The position numbers were made by a program, and so were the translations under genes. Shown here piece by piece: positions 1-7,938 of a stretch of DNA of 64,000 nt. Each line of letters begins with the position of its first letter. Positions within the stretch are counted from its first letter, which is position 1. The notes beneath the pieces are model-generated. The model was not told the origin of the DNA. It did not search any database and saw nothing but the letters and a program-made list of their open reading frames with translations. Source of the stretch: Beduinella massiliensis (GTDB lineage: Bacteria; Bacillota; Clostridia; Christensenellales; Aristaeellaceae); the NCBI RefSeq assembly GCF_900199405.1, contig NZ_LT963430.1, positions 2,759,605 through 2,823,604 of the forward strand, in the 5' to 3' direction.

Positions 1-2
1 AC

Positions 3-140
3 ATCAAGGAAGTGCTTGAAGTCAAGTTCGACCAGTTCCTGCCCGCGTACCTGCAAACCGTTCTCTCCGGCGTAACCGCCGAGCGCAGCGCGGTTTCCAA
101 GTACGTGCATTGCAGGCGGTACGAAGAAAAGGAATACTGA
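3..140 (+). CDS. C-terminal fragment of an unrecognised protein
   Basis: An open frame enters from the left edge and ends with TGA at 138-140, giving the last 45 residues of a protein (ending RRYEEKEY). The visible part is charged and probably helical, with no motif I can assign. It is followed directly by a strong bidirectional hairpin, so it is probably the last gene of a rightward transcript. Function unknown. Confidence 0.6.
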   Translation: MKEVLEVKFDQFLPAYLQTVLSGVTAERSAVSKYVHCRRYEEKEY

Positions 141-155
141 CGGTGTGTCTTCCTA

Positions 156-199
156 AACCAAAGGGCTTCGCGCAAGAATTAGCGCGAAGCCCTTTGGTT
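156..199. terminator. Bidirectional terminator
   Basis: A near-perfect inverted repeat of about 18 bp (arms 156-173 and 182-199) with an 8-base loop separates the rightward fragment from the convergent DUF554 gene. It overlaps the last codon of the latter. Confidence 0.75.
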
Positions 200-899
200 A
201 TAGGATTCCTTCGATCCAGTGCATCAGCGGCACCACGACGATGGGCATGAACATCGCGGGCAGCAGATTGCCCACCCGCACCTTGCACAGGTTCATCATG
301 TTCAGCCCGATCCCCAGGATGAGCAGGCCGCCGACCGCCGCCATTTCGGAGATGACCAGCTCCGTCAGAAACGGCGCGACGTACTGCGCGAGCACCACAA
401 TCATTCCCTGGTAGAGAAAGACCGCCAGGGCGGAAAGCATCACGCCCGGCCCCATCGTGGAGGCGAAGATGACCGCGCTGACGCCGTCCAGCGCAGACTT
501 GGCGATCAGCGTGCTGTGATCGCCCCGAAGGCCTGAATCCATGGCGCCCACGATCGCCATCGCCCCCACGCAGTACACCAGGCTCGCCGTGACAAACCCC
601 TGCGCAAAGCTCTGATCCCCGCCGTTCCCGGAAAAAATGCGCTGAGCGCGCGCGCCCAGGTTTTCCAGGTGCCGCTCGATGTCGATGCCTTCCCCCGCAA
701 GCGCACCCAGCACGACGCTGACGATGACGATCATGCTGTCCATCGTCTTGAGCGCGCCGCTGACGCCGATCAGCATTACGCAAAGCGCAAGCCCCTGCAT
801 GACCGTGTTTTGAAATTTTTGCTTGATGCCGCCCCGCAGCAAAAGCCCGATCAGACTGCCCGCGAGGATCGCCGCCACGTTAATGAGCGTTCCTACCAT
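198..899 (-). CDS. DUF554 family membrane protein (YdfK/YqgA-like)
   Basis: A 233-residue polytopic membrane protein with about six to seven hydrophobic segments. The N-terminus (MVGTLINVAAILAGSLIG) and the internal glycine-rich helices (GALAGEGIDIE, STMGPGVMLSAL, GIGLNMM) are typical of DUF554. Length matches the family. Function is not established; it is usually described as a possible transporter or channel. A good ribosome site (GGGAGG) lies about 10 bases upstream of the ATG. It is a single gene, convergent with the fragment to its left and downstream of rpmA. Confidence 0.85.
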   Translation of the reverse strand: MVGTLINVAAILAGSLIGLLLRGGIKQKFQNTVMQGLALCVMLIGVSGALKTMDSMIVIVSVVLGALAGEGIDIERHLENLGARAQRIFSGNGGDQSFAQGFVTASLVYCVGAMAIVGAMDSGLRGDHSTLIAKSALDGVSAVIFASTMGPGVMLSALAVFLYQGMIVVLAQYVAPFLTELVISEMAAVGGLLILGIGLNMMNLCKVRVGNLLPAMFMPIVVVPLMHWIEGIL

Positions 900-1004
900 C
901 CTGCCGTTCCTCCCTTACTCCCGCGCACAAATAAAAAAGAGAGGCCATCACGCATGAACGCCCTTTCAGCTTTCACCATGACAACCCCTGCTTTACGTCT
1001 TCTG

Positions 1005-1289
1005 TTACTGCGCCTTCGGATAGACGCTGCACTGCGTCCTGTCGCGGCCAAGGCGCTCGTAGCGCACCACGCCGTCGATCTTCGCAAACAGCGTATCGTC
1101 ATTGCCGAGGCCGACGTTCTGACCCGGATGGATCTTCGTGCCGCGCTGACGGTACAGAATGTTGCCCGCCAGAACGAACTGACCGTCCGCGCGCTTCGCG
1201 CCCAAGCGCTTGGCCTCGCTGTCGCGGCCGTTGTGGGAAGAACCGGTGCCCTTTTTATGGGCGAACAGTTGCAAATTCATCGTAAGCAT
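1005..1289 (-). CDS. rpmA: 50S ribosomal protein L27, with N-terminal cleavage sequence
   Basis: Ribosomal protein L27 (94 residues), located near the peptidyl-transferase centre. The start at 1289 gives [14 protein letters not shown], the Firmicutes-type extension with the FxLFA/H-K-K boundary that Prp removes before L27 functions. A GGAGG ribosome site lies upstream, inside the end of prp. The conserved core ([31 protein letters not shown]) is complete. It is third in the rplU-prp-rpmA operon. A start at 1280 is possible but would shorten the cleavable leader. Confidence 0.95.
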   Translation of the reverse strand: MLTMNLQLFAHKKGTGSSHNGRDSEAKRLGAKRADGQFVLAGNILYRQRGTKIHPGQNVGLGNDDTLFAKIDGVVRYERLGRDRTQCSVYPKAQ

Positions 1290-1293
1290 TGTC

Positions 1294-1635
1294 TTACCTC
1301 CATTCTTTAAACAGTACCCGTACATGCTTCGGGTAGGTTGTCTGGATGTCCATCAGTCCCTGCGTCACCGTGCGAAGCACGACGTCCGCAGTCCTCGCCT
1401 GCGCGGCCTCAAGCCCACCCGGCAAAAGGCATTCGAGCAGACCCTCTTCCTCGTCTACGGTCGGGCGGGTTTTAACGCCCGCGACCGTTTCCAGGGCGTT
1501 TACCGCAGTCTGCGTCAGCGCGGAGACGGCGGCACAGACGATGTCGTGCCCGTACGTCCCAGCGTCCGCATGGCCCGCCGCGCGAAACCCGCACAGCCGT
1601 CCGTCTTCCCCGCGGTAAACCTCAACGGTGGTCAT
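1294..1635 (-). CDS. prp: Ribosomal-processing cysteine protease Prp (YsxB)
   Basis: A 113-residue cysteine protease that removes the N-terminal extension of L27 in Firmicutes. His22 (in AAGHADAG) and Cys34 (in [12 protein letters not shown]) occupy the positions of the catalytic pair known from Staphylococcus Prp. The gene sits between rplU and rpmA, the conserved place. Its stop lies 5 bp upstream of the L27 start and it begins where L21 ends, so the three are translated from one transcript. The substrate site is present in the neighbouring L27. Confidence 0.93.
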   Translation of the reverse strand: MTTVEVYRGEDGRLCGFRAAGHADAGTYGHDIVCAAVSALTQTAVNALETVAGVKTRPTVDEEEGLLECLLPGGLEAAQARTADVVLRTVTQGLMDIQTTYPKHVRVLFKEWR

Positions 1636-1943
1636 CAGGCGTTGATGCCGGTGATTTCCACCTTGGTGAACGGCTGACGGTGACCCTGCTTGCGACGGTA
1701 GTTCTTCTTAGACTTGTACTTGAAGACGGTGATCTTCTCGCCGCGGCCCTGCTGAAGGACCTTGCCCTCGACCTTCGCGCCCTCGACGACGGGCGTTCCG
1801 ACCTTCAGGTCGCCGTCCTTTTCCACGAGCAGCACGTCAAAGCTCACAGAAGAATTCTCGGCAGCGTCAAGCTTTTCCACGTAGATGACGTCGCCCTGCG
1901 CAACGCGATACTGTTTGCCACCGGTAGCGATAATAGCGTACAC
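1635..1943 (-). CDS. rplU: 50S ribosomal protein L21
   Basis: Ribosomal protein L21, 102 residues. The start is a GTG at 1941-1943 ([14 protein letters not shown]), with a GGGAGG ribosome site at the right distance; upstream in-frame codons are leader sequence. Conserved parts are present: the N-terminal ATGGKQYRV and the C-terminal [18 protein letters not shown] rRNA-binding segment. It is the first gene of the rplU-prp-rpmA operon and has its own sigma-A promoter and an 83-base leader. Confidence 0.95.
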   Translation of the reverse strand: MYAIIATGGKQYRVAQGDVIYVEKLDAAENSSVSFDVLLVEKDGDLKVGTPVVEGAKVEGKVLQQGRGEKITVFKYKSKKNYRRKQGHRQPFTKVEITGINA

Positions 1944-2026
1944 GGATAGCACCTCCCAATTATGGACTCGCCGGGATAAAGGCAGCCGAAAATGGCATTT
2001 AGACAGACCTATCCCGAGCGGCTTAC
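1944..2026 (-). promoter_or_regulatory. Structured 5' leader of rplU (possible L21 leader)
   Basis: The leader between the predicted start of transcription and the GTG can form a long-range stem. CTCGGGATA (about 2009-2017) pairs with TATCCCGGCGAG (about 1969-1980), just upstream of the ribosome site. Autogenous L21 leaders are known in Firmicutes. I see a compatible structure but cannot test it against the family model. Confidence 0.4.
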
Positions 2027-2032
2027 CGATAT

Positions 2033-2061
2033 ATGATAACAAACCGGCGCTGTTCTGTCAA
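2033..2061 (-). promoter_or_regulatory. Sigma-A promoter of rplU operon
   Basis: TTGACA (2056-2061) and TATCAT (2033-2038) on the minus strand are separated by exactly 17 bp. This gives a leader of about 83 bases before the rplU GTG. Confidence 0.8.
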
Positions 2062-2133
2062 GACAAACCCCTGTTTTTCCGCCCCGTTTTTTGCGCAGCT
2101 TTGGGAACTACCGGCAGGATTTTTCAGGATGCA

Positions 2134-2162
2134 TTGACACCATCCCGCCGGTTTGCTAAACT
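2134..2162 (+). promoter_or_regulatory. Sigma-A promoter for the secreted protein at 2230
   Basis: TTGACA (2134-2139), 17-bp spacer, TAAACT (2157-2162). A 10-base inverted repeat (2111-2120 and 2142-2151, 9 of 10 paired) straddles the -35 element and could be an operator. Confidence 0.65.
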
Positions 2163-2229
2163 GATGCCAATGGCGCGGTCGCCAACATTTCGTGCCATCT
2201 GTGCGAAGACAATGAGGAGGAAAAAACCG

Positions 2230-3312
2230 ATGAAAAGACTGCTTTCCTGCATGCTCACTCTGGCCCTGCTCTGCTTTGCGCTGCCCGCGTTCGGCGAGGA
2301 CGCGGCGACGCCCTGGTTTCAGGCGCCCATCACCCTGTGCGGCAAGGAATACTCCCTGCCCGTGCCGCTGAGCGATCTCATCAGCGACGGCTTCGTGCTC
2401 GAGGAGAGCGACCTTGCGGAAGAACTCGGGCCCAACTATTATACCCTTTTGACCGCCAAGCTGGACGGGGTGCGCGTGACACTGGACGTCATCAACCTGG
2501 GCATCGACGTCAAGACCGTGTCCGACTGCCTCGTCAGCGGCGTTCGGGTCAGCGCCTCCGACATGAAGAACGGCGCAACCCTCATCGCTGGGACGCTGGA
2601 GCTGGGCAAGACCACGCAGGACGAGGCGCTGGCCGCCGTCGGCCCTGCCGCTAGACTGTACGAGGGAACGAGCTACACGAGCCTGGACTTTGGCGATGGC
2701 AGCCTCGTGGACATGGGCACGCAGTTTGAAGACGGCGTTCTCACCTCTCTGGAGTTCAGCTATCGCGTGACGCCGGAGGGCTACAACGACGCGGCCTACG
2801 CCGCCGAGGTCTCTGAACCTGCGGACATCGCATCCTACGCCGCGCCCGAAGCGCTGGGCACCGATCTGACCAGCGGCGTGTTCCGCCTGAACGGCGTGCT
2901 CTACAAGATGCCGGTTCCCTATAAGGTGTTTCTTGAAAACGGCCTGACCGTCCTGCGTCAAAACAGCGCCGCCAAAATCGCGGCGGGCGATTCGGACATC
3001 ATGGGCGGCCCCACGCTGCTGCTGGGCGGCTATCCGCTCGACGTTTATCTCAAGAACCCTCAGAAAACCGCCATGCCGCGCGAGTATTGCTTCGTCACCC
3101 ATCTGCGCGTGGATGGCACGACGGTGGACTTCGAGCTGCCGGGCGGCATCAAGGTGGGCATGTCCACGGCGGACCTGGAAAACGCGCTGTCCGGCGTGAC
3201 GTTTGAAAAGAGCGGTTCCAGCTACGAAATCTCCCTGGGCGAGAGGAGCTCCATCGAGATTTACACCTATGAGGACGCAGTCTCCTCCGTCACGTTTGAT
3301 CTGTCGTTGTAA
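2230..3312 (+). CDS. Secreted protein with two tandem related modules, function unknown
   Basis: A 360-residue exported protein. It has a signal peptide (MKRLLSCMLTLALLCFALPAFG) with a likely signal peptidase I site, and the ATG follows a GAGGAGG ribosome site. The mature protein appears to be an internal duplication. Each half starts with a similar strand pattern (LCGKEYSLPVP near residue 35; LNGVLYKMPVP near residue 218). Each half ends with a related segment (LGKTTQDEALAAVG...TSLEFSY; VGMSTADLENALSG...SVTFDLS). No catalytic motif is apparent and I do not recognise the family. It precedes the sodium-coupled transporter by 30 bp and may be co-transcribed with it. Confidence 0.75.
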   Translation: MKRLLSCMLTLALLCFALPAFGEDAATPWFQAPITLCGKEYSLPVPLSDLISDGFVLEESDLAEELGPNYYTLLTAKLDGVRVTLDVINLGIDVKTVSDCLVSGVRVSASDMKNGATLIAGTLELGKTTQDEALAAVGPAARLYEGTSYTSLDFGDGSLVDMGTQFEDGVLTSLEFSYRVTPEGYNDAAYAAEVSEPADIASYAAPEALGTDLTSGVFRLNGVLYKMPVPYKVFLENGLTVLRQNSAAKIAAGDSDIMGGPTLLLGGYPLDVYLKNPQKTAMPREYCFVTHLRVDGTTVDFELPGGIKVGMSTADLENALSGVTFEKSGSSYEISLGERSSIEIYTYEDAVSSVTFDLSL

Positions 3313-3342
3313 TACAACAAATACAAAGGGGCATACATTCCG

Positions 3343-4713
3343 ATGAAAGAAAGAGAACGTTTTGCATCGCGTCTGGGCTTCATTTTGATCTCCGCAGGAT
3401 GCGCGATAGGGCTCGGAAACGTCTGGCGCTTCCCCTACATCACGGGCAAGTACGGCGGCGCCGCCTTCGTGCTGGTCTATCTGTTCTTCCTGCTGGTGCT
3501 CGGCCTGCCGATCATGGTCATGGAATTTTCCGTGGGCCGCGCCAGCCAGCAAAGCGCCGCGCGCTCCTTTAACGTGCTGGAGCCCAAGGGCACGAAGTGG
3601 CACTGGTACGGATACGGCGCCATGGCCGGCAACTACCTGTTGATGATGTTCTACACCACGGTCGGCGGGTGGATGCTCAGCTACTTTTTCAAGATGGCGA
3701 CCGGCCAGTTCACGGGCCTTGACGCCGCGGGTGTGGGCGACGTCTTTTACGGCATGCTGGCAAGCCCCGGGCCGATGACGTTCTGGATGGTCGTGGTCGT
3801 GCTCGCCTGCTTTGCGGTCTGCTCGCGCGGCCTTCGCGGCGGCGTGGAAAAGGTCAGCAAGGTCATGATGACCTGCCTGCTGCTGGTCATGGTCGTGCTG
3901 GTCGTTCGATCGGTCACGCTTCCCGGCGCTGGGGACGGCCTTCGCTTTTACCTGATGCCCGACTTTGGCAAGATGATGGAAGCGGGCGCTTTTGAGGTCG
4001 TGTTTGCGGCCATGGGGCAGGCGTTCTTTACCCTGAGCCTGGGCATCGGCGCGATCGCGATCTTCGGCAGCTACATCGGGCGAAGCCGCTCTCTGATGGG
4101 CGAGGCGGTCAGCGTCACCTGTCTGGATACGTTCGTGGCGATCATGGCGGGCCTCATCATCTTCCCCGCCTGCTCCGCCTTCGGCGTCAGCCCCGGCGAA
4201 GGCCCCGGCCTCGTCTTCGTGACGCTGCCGAACCTCTTTAACGCAATGCCGGGCGGAAGGTTCTTCGGTTCCCTCTTCTTCATCTTCATGTCCTTTGCGG
4301 CGCTGACCACGATCATCGCGGTCTTTGAAAACATCATCTCTTTCGCCATCGACCTGTGGGGATGGAGCCGGAAGAAAGCGGTGTGCGTCAACCTGGTGGC
4401 CATCATCGTGCTGTCGATGCCCTGCATCCTCGGATTCAACGTGTGGAGCGGCCTTTCGATCCCCCAAATCGGCAACATTCAGGACCTGGAAGACTTCATC
4501 GTCTCCAATAACCTGCTGCCGCTGGGCTCGCTTATCTATCTGCTGTTCTGCACCTCCCGCTACGGCTGGGGCTGGAACAATTTTCTGGAGGAGGCCAACG
4601 CAGGCGAGGGGATCAAGTTTCCGCGCGGCCTGCGCGTCTACGTCAGCTACATCCTGCCTGCGATCGTGCTCTTCATCCTGATCGTAGGCTACGTGCAAAA
4701 GTTTACAGCCTAA
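3343..4713 (+). CDS. Sodium-dependent transporter of the NSS/SNF family
   Basis: A 456-residue membrane transporter of the neurotransmitter:sodium symporter family, which imports amino acids or related compounds with Na+. The N-terminal signature GCAIGLGNVWRFPYITGKYGG forms TM1 and the sodium/substrate site, and about 11 membrane segments follow, the number usual in bacterial MhsT-like members. LeuT-type unwound glycine segments (TM1 and the GQAFFTLSLGIGAIAIFGSY region of TM6) are present. Substrate cannot be told from sequence. The gene ends at a rho-independent terminator. Confidence 0.92.
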   Translation: MKERERFASRLGFILISAGCAIGLGNVWRFPYITGKYGGAAFVLVYLFFLLVLGLPIMVMEFSVGRASQQSAARSFNVLEPKGTKWHWYGYGAMAGNYLLMMFYTTVGGWMLSYFFKMATGQFTGLDAAGVGDVFYGMLASPGPMTFWMVVVVLACFAVCSRGLRGGVEKVSKVMMTCLLLVMVVLVVRSVTLPGAGDGLRFYLMPDFGKMMEAGAFEVVFAAMGQAFFTLSLGIGAIAIFGSYIGRSRSLMGEAVSVTCLDTFVAIMAGLIIFPACSAFGVSPGEGPGLVFVTLPNLFNAMPGGRFFGSLFFIFMSFAALTTIIAVFENIISFAIDLWGWSRKKAVCVNLVAIIVLSMPCILGFNVWSGLSIPQIGNIQDLEDFIVSNNLLPLGSLIYLLFCTSRYGWGWNNFLEEANAGEGIKFPRGLRVYVSYILPAIVLFILIVGYVQKFTA

Positions 4714-4722
4714 GGATTCGTC

Positions 4723-4755
4723 AAGGGGCGCGGAACGCATCCGCGCCCTTTTTTG
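4723..4755 (+). terminator. Rho-independent terminator after the NSS transporter
   Basis: A GGGGCGCGG / CCGCGCCC hairpin with a 7-base loop, followed by a run of T (4749-4754). Confidence 0.85.
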
Positions 4756-4840
4756 TCATATTGCGGCAGAATCTGCAACGGATCGCCGCGCTCATTCGTC
4801 CTAATGGCAGATGGGTCACATGTGATGAAGGAGGGATCCC

Positions 4841-6502
4841 ATGCCTTTTTCCCTGCGCCGCCTTCCGACGGTGCTCTCCATATTGCTCTGTTTCTGCCTG
4901 CTGGCGGCCAGCATATCCGCCCGGGCGGACGACGCCGTCGTCGACCGCGGGGTAGAATACGCGAACCTGCGCAGCGCGCCATCGCAGGATGCGCGCGTTA
5001 TTGCCCGAATCGCCAATGGCTCAAGGCTTCGCGTGCTGGACTCGGACGGGGAATGGGTTCACGTGGCGTTCGGTCCACTCGAAGGGTACGTCCACGCGGA
5101 CATGCTCGAGGCGTCGGGGGAAGCCGTGCTTGCGCCGACCGCAGCGCCTCTCAGTGCGCCCGGCAACCCTTACCTCTTTTCCATAGGGGATACGCCGCTT
5201 ACGCAGCAGGTAGGCTACGGCGAGTCTCTGGTGGACTATCAGGTGCACCTTTCCACCTCGATTTCCTATCCCGTCACCGGCATCCCCCGGATGGACGAGG
5301 CGATCTCAAAGTGGGCAAAGGACATTCATGCGCAGCTTCTCTCCGAGCTGGAAGACCTTGTGTACACAAATCCGGCGGAAGACGCCGAGAGCGAGCTGAC
5401 CGTCCACTACAGCTCCTACCTGACGGATCGCTACGTGGGCGTCCTGGAAGCCGGTTGGTACGACAGCCCGTTCTTTGCGCGAAGTCTCGATATTCTACGC
5501 GCCTTTAATGCGGACCTTGCGACCGGGGAGCTGATCGCGGGGGAAGACTTTTTTCTGCCCGAGCACCTGCCGGACGTGTACGCCCTGATCGAAGCGAAGC
5601 TCGATCAGATTCCCGAAAGCACGCTGCCGGCGCGCACCGTTCCCGTGGACGCCAGCTGGCTCGACAACGCGCTGCTCACGGATACGGGCGTCGCGATCGC
5701 CCTGACGCGCGGCGATTACCTGCCCGAAGCCATGGGCATGCAGCTCATCGAACTTCCCTACGCGCAAGTTGAACCGTACCTGCGCATACCCATGCCGCAG
5801 CAAATCGTGCAGCCGCACCTGACGCCGCGCCCCGGCACGGCGCAGCCCGGCACGCGGGTGATCGACCCCTCGCGTCCCGTCGTCGCGCTCACGTTTGACG
5901 ACGGGCCCAGCGAGTATACCGAGGGCATCCTTGAACTGCTCACCGCCTATGACGGCGCCGCGACGTTCTGCGTCGTGGGCAACCGCGTCTCCAACTATGA
6001 GGATCAAATTCGCGCCATCGCCGCGCAGGGGAGCGAAATCGCCACGCACACCTGGAGCCACAAGAAGCTGACGACCCTTTCCGCATCGGAAATGGAGCGG
6101 CAGATCATGCAGGCGGTCGAATCTGTGCAGAAAATTGTGGACGTGCCCGTCCGCTTCATCCGTCCTCCCTATGGTTCGGTGAACGACGATGTGCGCGCGG
6201 TGGCCCGGCGGCTCGGCATGCCGATCGCCGAGTGGTCCATCGACACGGAGGACTGGCGCACCCTCAGCGCGCGCAAGACGGAAAAAGCCATTTTGGATAA
6301 CGTCAAAAACGGCAGCATCGTCCTCATGCACGACATCCACGCGCCGACAGCCGAGGCGATGAAGCGCGTCATCCCCGAGCTGTCAAGGCGCGGCTATCAG
6401 CTCGTGACGCTTTCGGAGCTCTTTTCTCTCCGCGAAGGCGACGCGCAGGCCGGCGTCGTCTATAGCCATCTGGACCCCAAGAAGATCAAAACGACGCCCT
6501 GA
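4841..6502 (+). CDS. Secreted polysaccharide deacetylase with SH3 domain (PdaC-like layout)
   Basis: A 553-residue extracytoplasmic enzyme likely acting on peptidoglycan or another amino-sugar polymer. A signal peptide (first ~29 residues) is followed by a bacterial SH3 domain (about 38-92, with YANLRSAPSQDARV). A middle region (about 130-290) resembles the DUF4163/DUF3298 part of PdaC and RsiV proteins. A C-terminal NodB domain (about 345-535) carries the metal and catalytic motifs TFDDGP (351-356), HTWSH (near 402), RPPYG (near 441) and LMHD (near 496). All are intact, so activity is expected. The AAGGAGG ribosome site fits the ATG. The gene is alone between two terminators. Confidence 0.92.
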   Translation: MPFSLRRLPTVLSILLCFCLLAASISARADDAVVDRGVEYANLRSAPSQDARVIARIANGSRLRVLDSDGEWVHVAFGPLEGYVHADMLEASGEAVLAPTAAPLSAPGNPYLFSIGDTPLTQQVGYGESLVDYQVHLSTSISYPVTGIPRMDEAISKWAKDIHAQLLSELEDLVYTNPAEDAESELTVHYSSYLTDRYVGVLEAGWYDSPFFARSLDILRAFNADLATGELIAGEDFFLPEHLPDVYALIEAKLDQIPESTLPARTVPVDASWLDNALLTDTGVAIALTRGDYLPEAMGMQLIELPYAQVEPYLRIPMPQQIVQPHLTPRPGTAQPGTRVIDPSRPVVALTFDDGPSEYTEGILELLTAYDGAATFCVVGNRVSNYEDQIRAIAAQGSEIATHTWSHKKLTTLSASEMERQIMQAVESVQKIVDVPVRFIRPPYGSVNDDVRAVARRLGMPIAEWSIDTEDWRTLSARKTEKAILDNVKNGSIVLMHDIHAPTAEAMKRVIPELSRRGYQLVTLSELFSLREGDAQAGVVYSHLDPKKIKTTP

Positions 6503-6509
6503 AGGCTTG

Positions 6510-6545
6510 GCGGTCGCGGCGCATGATGCGCCTCGGCCGCTTTTT
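6510..6545 (+). terminator. Rho-independent terminator after the deacetylase
   Basis: A 14-bp imperfect hairpin (6510-6523 with 6527-6540) with a 3-base loop, followed by TTTTT. Confidence 0.75.
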
Positions 6546-6586
6546 GCTCGTTTCTTCTTTTGCACCGCTAAAAACCGGGCTCTTTC

Positions 6587-6615
6587 TTGACGCCGCTCCA
6601 CCCGCACAGTATAAT
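6587..6615 (+). promoter_or_regulatory. Sigma-A promoter for the VanZ-RDD gene
   Basis: TTGACG (6587-6592), 17-bp spacer, TATAAT (6610-6615). Transcription would start about 100 bases before the ATG at 6722. Confidence 0.8.
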
Positions 6616-6721
6616 GAAAATCATCTCGCGGCGAATCGCTGCGACGATTCCGTCTGAATGGAACAGACGACCTCATGGAGAGCGACCCTTTCGCCGCCTC
6701 CCCGCAAAGGATGAAGACGAT

Positions 6722-7873
6722 ATGTCGCTGAACGCGTATTGGGACCCGATCAAAACCGCGCTGATCCTTTTCCCCCTGATCGCAGCGCTGTTCACGCTGC
6801 CCTACGTCATCGTGCAATACCGGCGCTATGGCGCACTGCTGGGTTTTCGCATCTTCATCGTGTATTCGTTTATCCTCTACCTGATGTGCGCGCTCTTTCT
6901 CGCGGTTCTGCCGCTCCCCGACCCGGAAAAGGTTCGCAGCATGACCGGACCAGTGGTTCAGCTCGTCCCATTTCAGGCAATCCTCGACATCGGCAAGACG
7001 AAGGGCTTCGACATATCAAGCCCCGGCACCTACGCGCTTGCGCTGCGCTCTCCGGCGCTGTTTCAGATAGCCGCCAACCTGATCATGTTCGTGCCGTTGG
7101 GCGCGTATTTGAAGTACTACTTTCGTTGCAGCCTGAAGAAAACCGCTTTACTCGGCTTCTGCTTCAGCCTGTTCATCGAAATCACGCAACTGACGGGCGA
7201 TTTTTTTCTCTACCCGCGTCCCTACCGTCTCTTTGACGTGGACGACCTGATGATCAATACCCTGGGCGCGTGCGCCGGGTATTTGCTGGGGGCGCTGGGC
7301 GCGCGCGTGCTGCCCAGCGTGGAAGCGATGGACCGAAAGTCCTACAAAAAGGGCACGCGACCCTCGCTTACGCGCCGGTGCCTCGCCTATCTCATCGATT
7401 GGACGCTTATCCTGCTGATTGTGGCGATCCTGCCGGTACACATCGACCGCGAACCCGGGCGTTTCGTCGTAATTGTGCTCTGGTTCGTACTCATCCCCAC
7501 GCTGTCCCGGGGCTATACGCCCGGCAAATGGGTGGTCAAGCTGCGCGTCGTCACCGACGGCGGCAGCGTCCCCTCCCTGCCTCGCTACGCGCTGCGCTAC
7601 CTTTCGCTTTACTACATCTTTCTTCCCTCCGCTTCCTATGCGTTGGACGCCTTTGTCCTCGCCGGCAGCGAACCGGGGCTGCACATGATTCTCTCCTACT
7701 GCATAAGCGCTCTGTGCTTCGCCGTATTCGCCGCCTTTCTTTACTGCGTCGCGCTCTACGGCTTTACGCACCAAAGCCACCTGCCCCACGACAAGCTGAG
7801 CCGAACGGTCAACCAAAGCACGGTCGCACTTCCGAGCCGCCGAAGAAAAGCGCGGCAATTTACAAAGGCCTGA
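6722..7873 (+). CDS. VanZ-like / RDD fusion membrane protein
   Basis: A 383-residue integral membrane protein of two parts. Residues ~10-195 resemble VanZ proteins: four to five membrane helices, LVPFQAILDIGK, the FVPLGAYLKYYF segment and FIEITQL-D-DDLMINTLGA, the VanZ core. Residues ~215-345 resemble the RDD family (RRCLAYLIDWTLILLI, then RGYTPGKWVVKLRVV). VanZ-like proteins have been linked to teicoplanin tolerance; the RDD role is unclear and in some cases is ion transport. ATG at 6722 was chosen because it starts the conserved region and follows AAAGGATGA. The joined architecture occurs in Firmicutes, but its job is unknown. Confidence 0.8.
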   Translation: MSLNAYWDPIKTALILFPLIAALFTLPYVIVQYRRYGALLGFRIFIVYSFILYLMCALFLAVLPLPDPEKVRSMTGPVVQLVPFQAILDIGKTKGFDISSPGTYALALRSPALFQIAANLIMFVPLGAYLKYYFRCSLKKTALLGFCFSLFIEITQLTGDFFLYPRPYRLFDVDDLMINTLGACAGYLLGALGARVLPSVEAMDRKSYKKGTRPSLTRRCLAYLIDWTLILLIVAILPVHIDREPGRFVVIVLWFVLIPTLSRGYTPGKWVVKLRVVTDGGSVPSLPRYALRYLSLYYIFLPSASYALDAFVLAGSEPGLHMILSYCISALCFAVFAAFLYCVALYGFTHQSHLPHDKLSRTVNQSTVALPSRRRKARQFTKA

Positions 7874-7901
7874 TTTGTTTTTCATATCCGTGTGATATAC
7901 T
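7873..7901 (+). promoter_or_regulatory. Probable promoter for the HD-domain gene
   Basis: TATACT at 7896-7901 is a good -10. The -35 (GATTTG, 7873-7878, 17-bp spacer) is weak and overlaps the stop codon of the upstream gene. Confidence 0.4.
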
Positions 7902-7938
7902 AAGGCGTATGATTGAAGCAGAATGGACGTGAAACGCC

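Noticed and set aside
2023-4740. A 905-codon open frame antisense to the secreted protein and sodium transporter genes
   Set aside because: Its translation is rich in His, Arg, Gln and Asp without any domain, as expected for the complement of GC-rich coding DNA; the opposite strand carries clear genes with promoters and ribosome sites.
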